From the NCBI RefSeq assembly GCF_009763255.1, contig NZ_WSJB01000002.1, positions 62,001 to 126,000 on the forward strand: a stretch of 64,000 bases of DNA, read 5' to 3'. This DNA comes from Bordetella sp. 02P26C-1 (GTDB taxonomy: Bacteria > Pseudomonadota > Gammaproteobacteria > Burkholderiales > Burkholderiaceae_B). The stretch's first letter is position 1, and each line of letters opens with the position of its first letter. A model generated the notes under the pieces. That model did no database searches, was not told the DNA's origin, and worked only from the letters and a program-made list of their open reading frames with translations. Made by a program: the position numbers and the translations under genes. Below, piece by piece: positions 1 through 8,269 of this stretch.

Positions 1-527
1 CGTTGTTGGCGGGCCCCGCGTTGACGGTCCGTACGCGCCCCGGTGACAACCTGATGGTGCACAAGGCGTTGGGTTTGGCCAAGCCTGGCGATGTCATCGT
101 GGTGGATGCCGGCGGCGATCTGACCAACGCGATCATCGGGGAAATCATGACCTCGTATGCACAGACGCGTGGCATCGCGGGCATTGTGATCAACGGTGCG
201 ATTCGGGATTCCGGCGCGATTCGAAACGGTTCCTTCCCGGTCTACGCCGCCGGCGTGACGCATCGTGGTCCCTACAAAGACGGCCCGGGCGTCATCAACG
301 GCACTATCGCGCTGGACGGCATGACGATCCAGCCCGGTGACCTGATTCTGGGTGACGAGGACGGTCTGCTGTGCGTGCCGTACGAGCAAGCCGAAGCCAT
401 CTACCGCGATGCCGCCGCCAAGCACGCGGCCGAGGAAAAAACCATGGCCGACATCGCGGCTGGCAAGCTCGATACCTCGTGGGTCGATGCGCGCCTGAGC
501 GCCTTGGGTTGCAAGTTGCCCGAGTAA
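1..527 (+). CDS. RraA-like / HMG-aldolase family protein, 5' end missing
   Basis: The reading frame is open at the left edge, so roughly the first 50 residues of a protein usually near 220 residues are missing. The visible part carries the RraA/4-hydroxy-4-methyl-2-oxoglutarate aldolase core: GDVIVVDAGG, then a GEIMTSYAQTRGIAG helix, then GAIRD, whose Arg-Asp pair in active aldolases binds substrate and the divalent metal. Relatives cleave 4-carboxy-4-hydroxy-2-oxoadipate or oxaloacetate to pyruvate, while RraA proper inhibits RNase E. The retained Arg-Asp favours an enzyme. The stop codon at 525-527 is followed at once by a strong hairpin. The GntR gene that follows is convergent. Confidence 0.85.
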   Translation, partial: LLAGPALTVRTRPGDNLMVHKALGLAKPGDVIVVDAGGDLTNAIIGEIMTSYAQTRGIAGIVINGAIRDSGAIRNGSFPVYAAGVTHRGPYKDGPGVINGTIALDGMTIQPGDLILGDEDGLLCVPYEQAEAIYRDAAAKHAAEEKTMADIAAGKLDTSWVDARLSALGCKLPE

Positions 528-551
528 TGTTTTTGCGCGCTGACGCGCCAG

Positions 552-589
552 ACGCCCCAGTGCTGCTAGTCAGCCTGGGGCGTTGTTTT
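552..589 (+). terminator. Rho-independent terminator after the RraA-like gene
   Basis: ACGCCCCAG (552-560) pairs with CTGGGGCGT (575-583). An inner GCTG/CAGC extends the stem, giving 13 bp with a single bulged T and a 5-nt loop, followed by TTGTTTT. The hairpin overlaps the last codons of the convergent GntR gene, so it may serve both directions, although only the plus strand has a T-run. Confidence 0.75.
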
Positions 590-1225
590 ACGCTGATCCA
601 GAAACAAGCGCCGCGTCGCGGTCAAGTGCAGGCGCATTGCGGTTTCTGCGTAATCAGGGTCCTTTGCGCGGATGGCGCTGATGATTTGCCTATGCTGCTC
701 CACGCTGCTGAGCATGTTGTCTCTGCTGTAGAAATAAAAAGAGCCGATGAGTATCGGCAGGTCCACCAGATTCTCCACCAGCGTACGCACGCGCGCGGAC
801 TGCGCGGCGCTGAGCAACGCGTGATGGAAACGGTTGTTGTAGTGCTGGATGCGCGCGGCGCAGTCCTCGTCACCCGACTGCACGGCCTCCAGCATCTGGT
901 CATTGGCGCTTTGCAAAGCCTCGACGTGCTCGGGCTCAGCCCGTAGCGCAGCGGCTCTCGCCGCATAGGGCTCCAGCAACAAGCGCAGCTCGAACGCTTC
1001 TTCGATATCCCGATCCGACCAGCCCAGCACCACGGCGCCACGATGCGGTTCGCGCGCGACGAGGCCGTCTTCGATTAGTCTCTCGATCGCTTGCCGCACG
1101 GGGGTGCGGCTCACCGACAGTTCACTCGCGATGCGTTCCTCGCGCAGCCGTTCGCCCGGCAGAAACGCACCCGACATCAGACGTCGTCGCAGTTCTGCAT
1201 AAACGAGATCGCTTGCGCTGGGCAT
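566..1225 (-). CDS. GntR-family regulator, FCD (FadR) subfamily
   Basis: This 219-residue protein has an N-terminal winged helix (about residues 5-72, with ELSVSRTPVRQAIERLI as the recognition region) and an all-helical FCD ligand domain (about 78-205), the usual size for the subfamily. FCD regulators normally repress catabolic genes and release DNA on binding a small carboxylic acid. The gene is the last of a leftward run Bug (3085-4104), gamma-glutamyltransferase (1281-3044), GntR, so it probably controls that set. A nested inverted repeat sits just upstream at 1234-1271, and another palindrome lies upstream of the Bug gene at 4313-4329. The effector is unknown. Confidence 0.9.
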   Translation of the reverse strand: MPSASDLVYAELRRRLMSGAFLPGERLREERIASELSVSRTPVRQAIERLIEDGLVAREPHRGAVVLGWSDRDIEEAFELRLLLEPYAARAAALRAEPEHVEALQSANDQMLEAVQSGDEDCAARIQHYNNRFHHALLSAAQSARVRTLVENLVDLPILIGSFYFYSRDNMLSSVEQHRQIISAIRAKDPDYAETAMRLHLTATRRLFLDQRKTTPQAD

Positions 1226-1233
1226 GGAGTGAA

Positions 1234-1271
1234 GTCCTCTGGGATAGTGTTAAAGCACTAGTTTAGAGGAC
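1234..1271. promoter_or_regulatory. Nested inverted repeat between ggt and the GntR gene
   Basis: An outer pair GTCCTCT (1234-1240) / AGAGGAC (1265-1271) encloses an inner pair TAGTG (1245-1249) / CACTA (1256-1260). The element lies nine bases from the GntR start codon and ten from the ggt stop. There is no T-run, so an operator (autoregulation) or an mRNA-processing hairpin is more likely than a terminator. Confidence 0.4.
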
Positions 1272-1280
1272 GCGCTGCAC

Positions 1281-3044
1281 CTACCACCCGCATGCATATG
1301 CCGGCCGGCGGGGATCGGCGCCGCCCCAACGCACGCCGCTCTGGGTATCGTGCTTGACCGCACACATGGCGCCCGCGCGCCAATTGCGTCCCTGCCACCA
1401 CTGCACTGCATGGCCCATCGCAGCCAGCTGCTCTCCGACCGCGCGATCCACCAGATCCTCGATCATCAAGCGGCCCGGCATCGCATTGTGTGGCTCGAAC
1501 GATGAGGGAAAACTGAATGTCGCAAAACGCGGTGCCTCGATCGCCTGTTGCAGGTCCATCCCAAACAGCTCGATATTGAGAAACGTCTGCAGCATCGCCT
1601 GGCATTGCACATCACCTCCGGGTGTGCCGAAAGGCATGACATATTCGCCTGGACGGATGGCCAGCGACGGGTTCGGCGTCAATCGCGGGCGTCGGCCGGG
1701 CGCGACCCGGAACGGATGGTCTGGATCCGCCCAAGATTGGCTGCCGCGACCGGATGCGCAGATACCCGTGCCGGGGATGACCGGCGTGTTGTAGGAGCCA
1801 TCGCTAGGCGTGGCGGAAAATGCATTGCCGGCTTTATCGACGACGGCCACATAGGAAGTATCCAGGCGTGGGTCGGTGCGCGCCGTGTCCGCGTCGGTCG
1901 CGGCCGTCATGCTGATGTCGCGATGACGCGGCAGAGCTCCCGCGGGCGGCATGTCCGCCCCGGCCCGGTCACGCAGAATCATGGCAAGGCGCTCGCGCGC
2001 ATAGGCTTTAGACAACAGCTCGTCCTGTGGCACCGCGACATGGCGCGGGTCACCATAGTGCACCTCGCGATCCGCGAAGGCGAGCTTGATCGTCTCGGTC
2101 AGCAAATGGATGTACGCCGCGCTGTTATGGCCTCGCGCGCGCACATCCGACGATTCGAGGATGTTGAGCATCTGCAGCAACGACGGCCCCTGACACCAGA
2201 ATCCGCAGCTGTGTACCCGCGTGCCGTGAAAGTCGATCGCCAGCGCGGGTTCGACTTCGACGGAAAAATCGCGCAGGTCTTGCGCCGTGACCCAGCCCCC
2301 GGCTTCCTCATGATATTTGACGATGGCCGCCGCGATATCACCCTCATAAAAGGCCCGCCGTGCCGCGGCCAACCCGGCAGCTCTGCCATTGCCCAACTGA
2401 CTGCGCTCGGCGTCAGCCATGATCTGCAGGGTATTGGCCAGATCCGTCTGACGGAATATCGCCCCGGCCGGGGGCGGCTTGCCGCCTGGCAGATAAACCG
2501 CCGCACTCGAAGGCCAGCGGGCATAATTCGCGGCGTTCTCAGCCAGTACCTCGGCCATCAATGGGTACATGACGAATCCGTCACGCGCTAACTGAATCGC
2601 GCCCGCGGCCACTTGCGCAAAGCTCATGGTGCCAAAACGCTCCAGCGCCGTGATCCACGCATCGGGCGCGGCCGGGATCACCGTGCGCAGCACGCCCGCC
2701 GGAATCGTGCCGCCGTGGTCCTTCATGAACGCATCGAGGCTGGCCGCTTGCGGCCAATAGCCCACGCCCGAAATGCTCCAGACCTTCTGCGTCTGCGCCT
2801 CGTAAACCAGGATTGGCGCGACGCCGCCGAAGTTCACGATGTCGCTTTGTACCACCCCCAGCGCGATCCCTGCCGCCACCCCCGCGTCGATGGCGTTGCC
2901 ACCCTGTTGCAGGATGTCGATGCCCGCTTGCGTCGCCAGATAATGGCCTGCGGACACCATGTGGTTCAAACCCGCTAACGTCGGTCGCATCGAGGATGGC
3001 GCGCTACCAGCGGTGAGATCGGGGGCGTAGGTCGATTGAGGCAT
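1281..3044 (-). CDS. Gamma-glutamyltransferase family protein (Ntn hydrolase)
   Basis: The 587 residues match the gamma-glutamyltransferase/cephalosporin-acylase fold. An N-terminal GNAIDAGVAAGIALGVV segment comes at about 49-65. The autocleavage threonine is T396 in the motif DTSYVAVVD, which becomes the nucleophile at the start of the small subunit. GTPGGD follows in the place of the usual GSPGG oxyanion region. No signal peptide is visible (the protein starts MPQSTYAPDL), so it should act in the cytoplasm, unlike periplasmic Ggt. It lies 40 bp downstream of a Bug receptor gene in the same direction, which suggests cleavage of an imported gamma-glutamyl or N-acyl compound. The exact substrate cannot be told. 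Confidence 0.88.
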   Translation of the reverse strand: MPQSTYAPDLTAGSAPSSMRPTLAGLNHMVSAGHYLATQAGIDILQQGGNAIDAGVAAGIALGVVQSDIVNFGGVAPILVYEAQTQKVWSISGVGYWPQAASLDAFMKDHGGTIPAGVLRTVIPAAPDAWITALERFGTMSFAQVAAGAIQLARDGFVMYPLMAEVLAENAANYARWPSSAAVYLPGGKPPPAGAIFRQTDLANTLQIMADAERSQLGNGRAAGLAAARRAFYEGDIAAAIVKYHEEAGGWVTAQDLRDFSVEVEPALAIDFHGTRVHSCGFWCQGPSLLQMLNILESSDVRARGHNSAAYIHLLTETIKLAFADREVHYGDPRHVAVPQDELLSKAYARERLAMILRDRAGADMPPAGALPRHRDISMTAATDADTARTDPRLDTSYVAVVDKAGNAFSATPSDGSYNTPVIPGTGICASGRGSQSWADPDHPFRVAPGRRPRLTPNPSLAIRPGEYVMPFGTPGGDVQCQAMLQTFLNIELFGMDLQQAIEAPRFATFSFPSSFEPHNAMPGRLMIEDLVDRAVGEQLAAMGHAVQWWQGRNWRAGAMCAVKHDTQSGVRWGGADPRRPAYACGW

Positions 3045-3084
3045 GCAGGTCTCGCTTCAGTTCAAAATGGGGCAGGGGAGGACA

Positions 3085-4104
3085 TCATTGAGGTTCAATG
3101 CCGAGCTTCTTCGTGACGGATTGCCAGCGCGCGTACTCCTTCGTCAAATACTCGCGGAACTCCTCTGGTGTGCTGCCCTCGATGATCACATCGCGGTCGG
3201 CCAGTGTGCGCTGCACGTCGGGGTCTTCCAAAGCAACCTTGGTCGCTTTGTATAGTGCGTCTACCACGGGCTTGGGTGTGCCGGTGGGAACCAGTAACCC
3301 GTACCAGGACCCGCCCACCATCTCGGGAAATCCGCTTTCCTTCGCGGTCGGGATATCGGGCGCGCGCTGCAGCCGCTCTTCGCTGAACACCGCCAACGGC
3401 TTGAGCTTGCCATTCTTGATGAGAGGCAGCGTCGTGCCCGGCGTATCCAGGGTGTATTGAACCTGGCCCGCCATCACATCGTTGAGCAATGCCGCGCTGC
3501 CTTTATAAGGAACATGCACCGTCTGAATGCCAGCGTCCATGTTCAACTGTTCGGAGAAAAAGTAATTCGCCGTCATGATGCCGGGCGATGCATAGTTCAC
3601 CACGCCTGGATGCGCCTTGGCGTAGTCGACCAACTCGCGCATATCGTTCGGCGGGAACGCCGGGTTGGCCACCATGATGAACGGGCCGCCGCCGATACGG
3701 GTGACCGGAGTCAGGTCCTTCATCGGGTCGTAGGTGAGGCCTTTTACCGTCAAGGGCGCGCCAGTCAACGGCGACGCGGTGGCGAACATGACCGTATAAC
3801 CATCGGGCGCGGACCGCACCACTTGTTGCGCGGCTATGGTGCCGCTGGCGCCGCCCCGGTTCTCCACCACTACGGATTGGTTCAGCACTTGGCCCATGCG
3901 CTGCGCCAGAACGCGCGCGACTGTATCGGTGCCGCCCCCGGGTGGATAACCGACGATCATCCGTATGGGCTGGCTCGGCCAGTCTTGCGCGGCCTGTAGC
4001 GCGCCATGCATGCTTAATCCCAGGACTGCGGCGACCGCGGTAAGGGTGAACGTACGTCGAGATTGAGAGCCGGTTTTCAAGAAGACTGCTGCACTGCGTG
4101 TCAT
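3085..4104 (-). CDS. Bug/TctC-family periplasmic solute-binding protein, possible Tat substrate
   Basis: Bug proteins are periplasmic Venus-flytrap receptors that bind carboxylated ligands by water-mediated contacts and serve tripartite tricarboxylate transporters or two-component sensors. This one has 339 residues. Its signal region contains SRRTF at about 15-19, close to a twin-arginine motif, followed by a hydrophobic stretch ending near ALQA. The mature part shows the two ligand-loop signatures: YPPGGGTD and, further on, HVPYKGSAALLNDVMAG. It is the first gene of a leftward set with ggt and GntR. No membrane partners TctA/TctB are adjacent. Confidence 0.93.
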   Translation of the reverse strand: MTRSAAVFLKTGSQSRRTFTLTAVAAVLGLSMHGALQAAQDWPSQPIRMIVGYPPGGGTDTVARVLAQRMGQVLNQSVVVENRGGASGTIAAQQVVRSAPDGYTVMFATASPLTGAPLTVKGLTYDPMKDLTPVTRIGGGPFIMVANPAFPPNDMRELVDYAKAHPGVVNYASPGIMTANYFFSEQLNMDAGIQTVHVPYKGSAALLNDVMAGQVQYTLDTPGTTLPLIKNGKLKPLAVFSEERLQRAPDIPTAKESGFPEMVGGSWYGLLVPTGTPKPVVDALYKATKVALEDPDVQRTLADRDVIIEGSTPEEFREYLTKEYARWQSVTKKLGIEPQ

Positions 4105-4312
4105 AACATCTCCTGAACGCGAGCCCGAGTTGCCCGGGCGAATCGATTACTTGGTGGTCGGCAGGCGTGCTGCCTCGAGCCTACTGCTGCCGCGCGGGAG
4201 TGTGGGCTTAAGTAGGCCAATGGACGAGCGCGCTGACGACGCTTCATACGGCGAGGTGCGCCATCGCGACGCGCAACCTATCTCGCATGATCCCCGAATG
4301 TCTAAATCGGCT

Positions 4313-4329
4313 TTATCGATGTTCGATAA
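4313..4329. promoter_or_regulatory. Perfect palindrome, candidate GntR operator
   Basis: TTATCGATGTTCGATAA is a perfect dyad (TTATCGA / TCGATAA around TGT). It lies about 210 bp upstream of the Bug start at 4104, in front of the Bug - ggt - GntR set. Its size and symmetry fit an FCD-GntR operator. Assignment to the regulator at 566-1225 is inference. Confidence 0.4.
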
Positions 4330-4563
4330 CATAATCCGAAATGCAATATTGTTGGCATCTTTATACCGCGCGGGTTGTCCGCCGGCAAGGATTGGCCCGA
4401 AGAGCCCCGGCGCCGCTTACCGCCGATGTGATACGGTTGGCGTTGATCGAACATGCGCGTCAAGACCGGTATGCTTGGGTAGACCGCTCACGCGATATAG
4501 GGTCGTCGCAGGTCGAGCGCGAAGGCGATTCTTTAGCCGCTGTGATGCATGCATGCGCATCAG

Positions 4564-4728
4564 GCACGACGCAAGCTGTTGACGCTGGACACACGCACAG
4601 GCGACCACGCCGAACCGTTGTACGCGTCCCTCGGCTATCAGCACGCGGGCGTGATTCCACAGTACGCATTGGAGCCGCAAGGCCAGCGCTACGATTCCAC
4701 AACGCTGATGTACAAGTGGTTGGAATGA
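4564..4728 (+). pseudogene. C-terminal remnant of a GNAT acetyltransferase
   Basis: Read in this frame the DNA encodes ARRKLLTLDTRTGD followed by AEPLYASLGYQHAGVIPQYA and ends TTLMYKWLE-stop. This is the typical end of a GNAT N-acetyltransferase (beta-strand, PLYxSLGY helix, final strand). The frame is closed upstream by stops near 4534 and 4543, so the N-terminal two thirds are lost. A short RRQGLAR at 4380-4400 in another frame resembles the acetyl-CoA loop and might be a displaced piece, but this is weak. The remnant is certainly not functional as it stands. Confidence 0.7.
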
Positions 4729-4803
4729 CGAGGCAACTTCATAGTGAATGGGCCGCTCCCCCCGACTGCCGTTTTTCCCGCGTCCGAGCGCAGTGCGCAA
4801 ACC

Positions 4804-5703
4804 TCAGAAGTCGCCAGCCGACAGTATCTTCAACATCCGAGGCACAACCGGATTCATGTTATCGGTACGCCAAGCACATGACAGCAGCGAAATTGGTGCC
4901 TCGCACCCCTGCGGCAACAGTAGCGGCCGCTTCTGAAGCCTGCCCTTGGTCTCGCGCAAAACTGAAGTCGGAACGAGCGCAGCGCCCATGCCCGCCTCAA
5001 CCAGGGCTAACAGGGTCGGTAGCAGGCTGACGTGTTGAATGTCGGGCTGCACCTTCGCTGCCGCGAGCACCGTCTCCTGCAAGTCGTAAAAGTGACGGGC
5101 GCCTTGAGGGGCATAACCGACCCAAGGAATCCCGTGCAACAGTTCAATCGGTACGCGTCGATGGACAGCGAGTGGATGATCGAGGGGCATTACCAGGACC
5201 ATGGGGTCCGAAGCGATCACTTTCCAACTCAGATCCGCGGACTCCATCGACGACGACCACCTCAGGATCGCGATGTCGAGCCGCCGGCTGTTGACTTCTT
5301 CGGCCAGCAAGTCTGAAGTGAGTTGTCGCAGCTCCAGCGCGACCCGAGGACATACCTGCTTGAACCGTTGCAACACGCGTGGCAAGACATGATAGACCGT
5401 GCTGTGACTGAAGCCGAGGTTCAACAGCCCTTCGTCGCCCACGGAGCGCCGGCGAACCGCTTGCAGGGTTGCGTCCGCCTCCGCCTGTAATAGATGTGCC
5501 CGTTCCAAAAGCAAGCGCCCGGCTGGGGTCAAACGGACAGAGCGTGTCGTGCGCTCGAACAGCGCAACGCCCATCTCCTCTTCGAACTGACGGATCTGCT
5601 GGCTCAATGGGGGCTGGCTGATGTGCAGCCGTTTCGCCGCTTTGCCGAAGTGCAGTTCTTCGGCCACGGCGATAAATGCCGTCAAGTTTCGGGTCAATAT
5701 CAT
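4804..5703 (-). CDS. LysR-type regulator
   Basis: The protein has 299 residues when started at the ATG at 5703 (MILTRNLTAFIAV). A longer frame to 5748 is rejected because it would run into the dyad at 5725-5749. The N-terminal winged helix contains HFGKAAKRLHISQPPLSQQIRQFEEEMG and LFERTTRSVRLTPAG, typical of the BenM/CatM/AlsR branch, followed by a periplasmic-binding-like effector domain. The gene is divergent from Bug - amidase (5809-8101) with 105 bp between starts, so it probably activates those genes in response to a substrate or intermediate. Confidence 0.92.
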   Translation of the reverse strand: MILTRNLTAFIAVAEELHFGKAAKRLHISQPPLSQQIRQFEEEMGVALFERTTRSVRLTPAGRLLLERAHLLQAEADATLQAVRRRSVGDEGLLNLGFSHSTVYHVLPRVLQRFKQVCPRVALELRQLTSDLLAEEVNSRRLDIAILRWSSSMESADLSWKVIASDPMVLVMPLDHPLAVHRRVPIELLHGIPWVGYAPQGARHFYDLQETVLAAAKVQPDIQHVSLLPTLLALVEAGMGAALVPTSVLRETKGRLQKRPLLLPQGCEAPISLLSCAWRTDNMNPVVPRMLKILSAGDF

Positions 5704-5724
5704 TGAGTCGAGATCTGTCTTAAT

Positions 5725-5749
5725 TATGTCTAATTTTATATTAGACATA
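5725..5749. promoter_or_regulatory. Inverted repeat in LysR/Bug divergent promoter
   Basis: TATGTCTAAT (5725-5734) and ATTAGACATA (5740-5749) form a perfect 10-bp dyad with a 5-bp AT-rich centre. It is placed between the LysR start (5703) and the Bug start (5809), the usual position of a LysR recognition site. Confidence 0.6.
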
Positions 5750-5808
5750 TAAGTGGCCGATTCGTATGCTAGCCCTCGACCCCTTCACTTCCAGTTGGCA
5801 TTGTGATC

Positions 5809-6810
5809 ATGAACACTTCTTACCGTGCGACTCGGCGCATTCTCTTGTCAACGTTGACCTTGGCCGTGGCCTCGGCCGCAACGCCTGTGTGGGCCCAAAG
5901 CCCGGACGTATCGAACTATCCATCAAAACCCATCACCTTGATCGTGCCCTTTGCCGCGGGGAGCGTGACCGACATCTTGGCGCGCATCGTGGGACAACGG
6001 CTGGGCGACTCGTTAGGGCAGTCGGTGATCGTGGAAAACAAGGCGGGCGCTGACGGGAACATCGGAGCCGGCTATGCCGCTGCGGCTGCCCCGGACGGCT
6101 ACACCATCATGATGGGGCCGGCCAGCACCAATGCGATCAATCCGAGCCTGCACAAAGGGCTGAAGTTCAACGCCATGAAGGACTTCGCGCCGATCACGAA
6201 TGTGGCCTCGATGCCCAATGTGCTGGTCGTGGGCCCCGAAGTGCCGGTCAAGAACGTACCGGAGTTCATCGAGGCTGCGAAAAAAGGCGACTACAGCTTT
6301 GCGTCTAGTGGCGCGGGCGGCAGCATGCACCTGTCAGGAGAACTGTTCAAGAACACGGCCAAAATTCCCGAGTTCCTGCACGTACCGTATAAAGGCGGCA
6401 GCGCCCCGGTGACCGACGTCATGGCCGGTCGGGTGACCTCGATGTTCTGCAACTTGCCTCTCTGCCTGCCGCATATCCAGGCGGGAAAACTGCGTGCGCT
6501 CGCCGTCACGTCGAGCACCCGTACGCCGCTATTGCCTGATGTCCCGACCATGGAAGAGGCCGGATTGCCAGGCTACGACGTATCCGGTTGGTTCGGCTTA
6601 TTCGCGCCTACTGGCGTACCGAAGCCCATCATTCAAAAGCTCAACAAAGAGGTTGTGCAGATCCTGCAAGACCCCAAGGTCAAGCAACAACTATTGGCCC
6701 AAGGCGCCGAGCCCATTGGCGACAGTCCCGAGGATTTTGGCGCCTTCGTGCAGAAAGAGCACGCCCGTTGGGCCAAGGTCATTCAAGACGCTGGCATCAC
6801 CCCTCAATAA
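5809..6810 (+). CDS. Bug/TctC-family solute-binding protein
   Basis: The product has 333 residues from the ATG at 5809; an in-frame GTG two codons earlier (5803) is possible. The signal peptide runs MNTSYRATRRILLSTLTLAVASAATPVWA, with a paired arginine that only loosely fits Tat. The first ligand loop reads PFAAGSVTD instead of the common P(A/P)GGGTD, so the glycine run is lost, which may alter ligand contacts. The second loop HVPYKGG and the C-terminal half are regular. The amidase gene follows 19 bp downstream, suggesting that the imported compound is an amide or is processed by the amidase. Confidence 0.92.
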   Translation: MNTSYRATRRILLSTLTLAVASAATPVWAQSPDVSNYPSKPITLIVPFAAGSVTDILARIVGQRLGDSLGQSVIVENKAGADGNIGAGYAAAAAPDGYTIMMGPASTNAINPSLHKGLKFNAMKDFAPITNVASMPNVLVVGPEVPVKNVPEFIEAAKKGDYSFASSGAGGSMHLSGELFKNTAKIPEFLHVPYKGGSAPVTDVMAGRVTSMFCNLPLCLPHIQAGKLRALAVTSSTRTPLLPDVPTMEEAGLPGYDVSGWFGLFAPTGVPKPIIQKLNKEVVQILQDPKVKQQLLAQGAEPIGDSPEDFGAFVQKEHARWAKVIQDAGITPQ

Positions 6811-6829
6811 TCGCGGTAGCAACATCACA

Positions 6830-8101
6830 ATGACAACTCCGAATCATCTATCGGTGCGGCAAGCTCTGCAGGCCATGGAAGCGGGAGAACTCACCAGCGT
6901 GGCCCTTGCCCGGGCGTGCCTGGAGCGCATCGCAGAAAGGAATGCCGAAGTTCTGGCGTTTACCGCCGTCGATCCCGCGTGGACCTTGGAGCAAGCTCGT
7001 CGCTCCGATGCCGAACCTCACGGGCCATTGCGGGGCATTCCCTTTGCCGTCAAGGACGTGATCGAGACACAGCATCTGGTTACCGCCTATGGTTCGCCGA
7101 TTTACTCGGGACATCAACCGAAAACCGACGCCGCCTGCGTGGCGAGGGTTAAAGAGTTTGGCGGCCTCGTCTTGGGCAAGGTGGCCACCAGCGAGTTCGC
7201 GACCCAGACACCCAGCCAGACGCGTAATCCCCTCAACCTCGCGCACACGCCTGGAGGATCGTCCAGTGGCTCGGCCGCCGCGGTCGCGGATTTCATGGCG
7301 CCCGTCGCCTTTGGGACGCAGACCACTGCGTCAACGGTACGGCCGGCGTCGTATTGCGGGATTGTGGGCTACAAACCGACCTTTGGCTTTATCAATGTTG
7401 CCGGGCTGAAACCCTTAAGCCCCGCTCAGGACACCATCACGATCCTGACTCGCTCGGTGGCGGATGCGGCATGGTGTGGATTCGGCTTGCAGGGAGACCG
7501 GGTGAGCGCGGAGCCGGTCGCTGCCCCACGGCTGGCGGTCTGTTATTCATCGCAGTGGGATGCCGTGCGCCCCGAAATGGCGCAAGCCATCGAGGACCTT
7601 GCCGCAGCCGCGGAACGAGCCGGTGCAAAGGTGACGCGCGTTCGGCTCCCAGACGCATTGGAGTCCATCATCGACTTGCAGGGGCGGCTGTTTGCATTTG
7701 AAGCACGCCAATCCTTGGCACATGAACGGCAGCATCATGCTGATCAATTCAGCGATCGCTTGAAGGCTCGGCTGAGCGGAGGAGAGAACATCGATAGCGA
7801 CGAATATCTGTCGATGCGTCAAACCGCTTTGATCGCGCGGCAAAACATGGGCGCGCTTTTCGACGGCATCGATGCGTTGCTCTATCCGCCAGCCCAGGGC
7901 GAGGCCGATGAAGGGATCGCCGACTCGGGTTCCGCTCAGTTTGGTGCACTATGGAGTCTGATGCATGTGCCTTGCGTGTCAGTGCCGATGACCAAGGGTC
8001 CGAAAGGGTTGCCGATGGGTGTGCAGGTGATAGGTCCTTACGGTAACGATTTGCGGACGTTACAGGTCGCCGCTTTTGTTGAAGGGCTGAGGCAGCGATA
8101 G
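6830..8101 (+). CDS. Amidase signature family hydrolase
   Basis: The 423-residue protein starts at the ATG at 6830; the longer upstream frame overlaps the Bug gene and is not used. The Ser-cisSer-Lys triad is recognisable: K75 in FAVKDVIE, S144 in GGSSSGSAAAV, and nucleophile S168 in GTQTTASTVRPASYCG. The last motif resembles the amidase group with allophanate-hydrolase-like GTQTAGSVIRPA rather than the GatA type GTDTGGSIR. No GatB/GatC partner is present, so this is a catabolic amidase rather than tRNA amidotransferase. It is co-directional with the Bug receptor and probably under the LysR at 4804-5703. Confidence 0.93.
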   Translation: MTTPNHLSVRQALQAMEAGELTSVALARACLERIAERNAEVLAFTAVDPAWTLEQARRSDAEPHGPLRGIPFAVKDVIETQHLVTAYGSPIYSGHQPKTDAACVARVKEFGGLVLGKVATSEFATQTPSQTRNPLNLAHTPGGSSSGSAAAVADFMAPVAFGTQTTASTVRPASYCGIVGYKPTFGFINVAGLKPLSPAQDTITILTRSVADAAWCGFGLQGDRVSAEPVAAPRLAVCYSSQWDAVRPEMAQAIEDLAAAAERAGAKVTRVRLPDALESIIDLQGRLFAFEARQSLAHERQHHADQFSDRLKARLSGGENIDSDEYLSMRQTALIARQNMGALFDGIDALLYPPAQGEADEGIADSGSAQFGALWSLMHVPCVSVPMTKGPKGLPMGVQVIGPYGNDLRTLQVAAFVEGLRQR

Positions 8102-8162
8102 GTATTAAGCGGTATTAAGCCGGCGCCAGTGCCGCCAGGATGGCGATGTGCCTGGGCGCCGG
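8101..8162. repeat. Tandem 10-mer followed by long hairpin after the amidase gene
   Basis: GGTATTAAGC is repeated in tandem at 8101-8110 and 8111-8120, starting at the last base of the amidase stop codon. Next, CCGGCGCCAG (8120-8129) pairs with CTGGGCGCCGG (8152-8162) with one bulge, enclosing a smaller CGCCA/TGGCG stem. It lacks a T-run but is well placed to end or stabilise the amidase transcript. Confidence 0.5.
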
Positions 8163-8269
8163 GGGGTGTCAGAAATTCCGTGCTTAGCTAATCGTCATCT
8201 TGAAGTTTCCGCCATCGCATCACGCCGTTCCGCGGTTTCACGGGGCCGCATCCGCATGCGTGATCCGGA

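Larger units (their letters stand above)
4105..4803. other. 700-bp gene-poor stretch with promoter elements and gene remnant
   Basis: No intact gene is convincing here. Several frames are open but show no recognisable protein. The segment holds the upstream region of the leftward Bug operon, a 17-bp palindrome at 4313-4329 and the decayed end of an acetyltransferase gene at 4564-4728. Confidence 0.6.

Noticed and set aside
1548-2591. 347-codon plus-strand frame opposite gamma-glutamyltransferase
   Set aside because: It lies wholly antisense to a gene with clear catalytic motifs; long antisense frames are common in GC-rich DNA, and its translation shows no domain.
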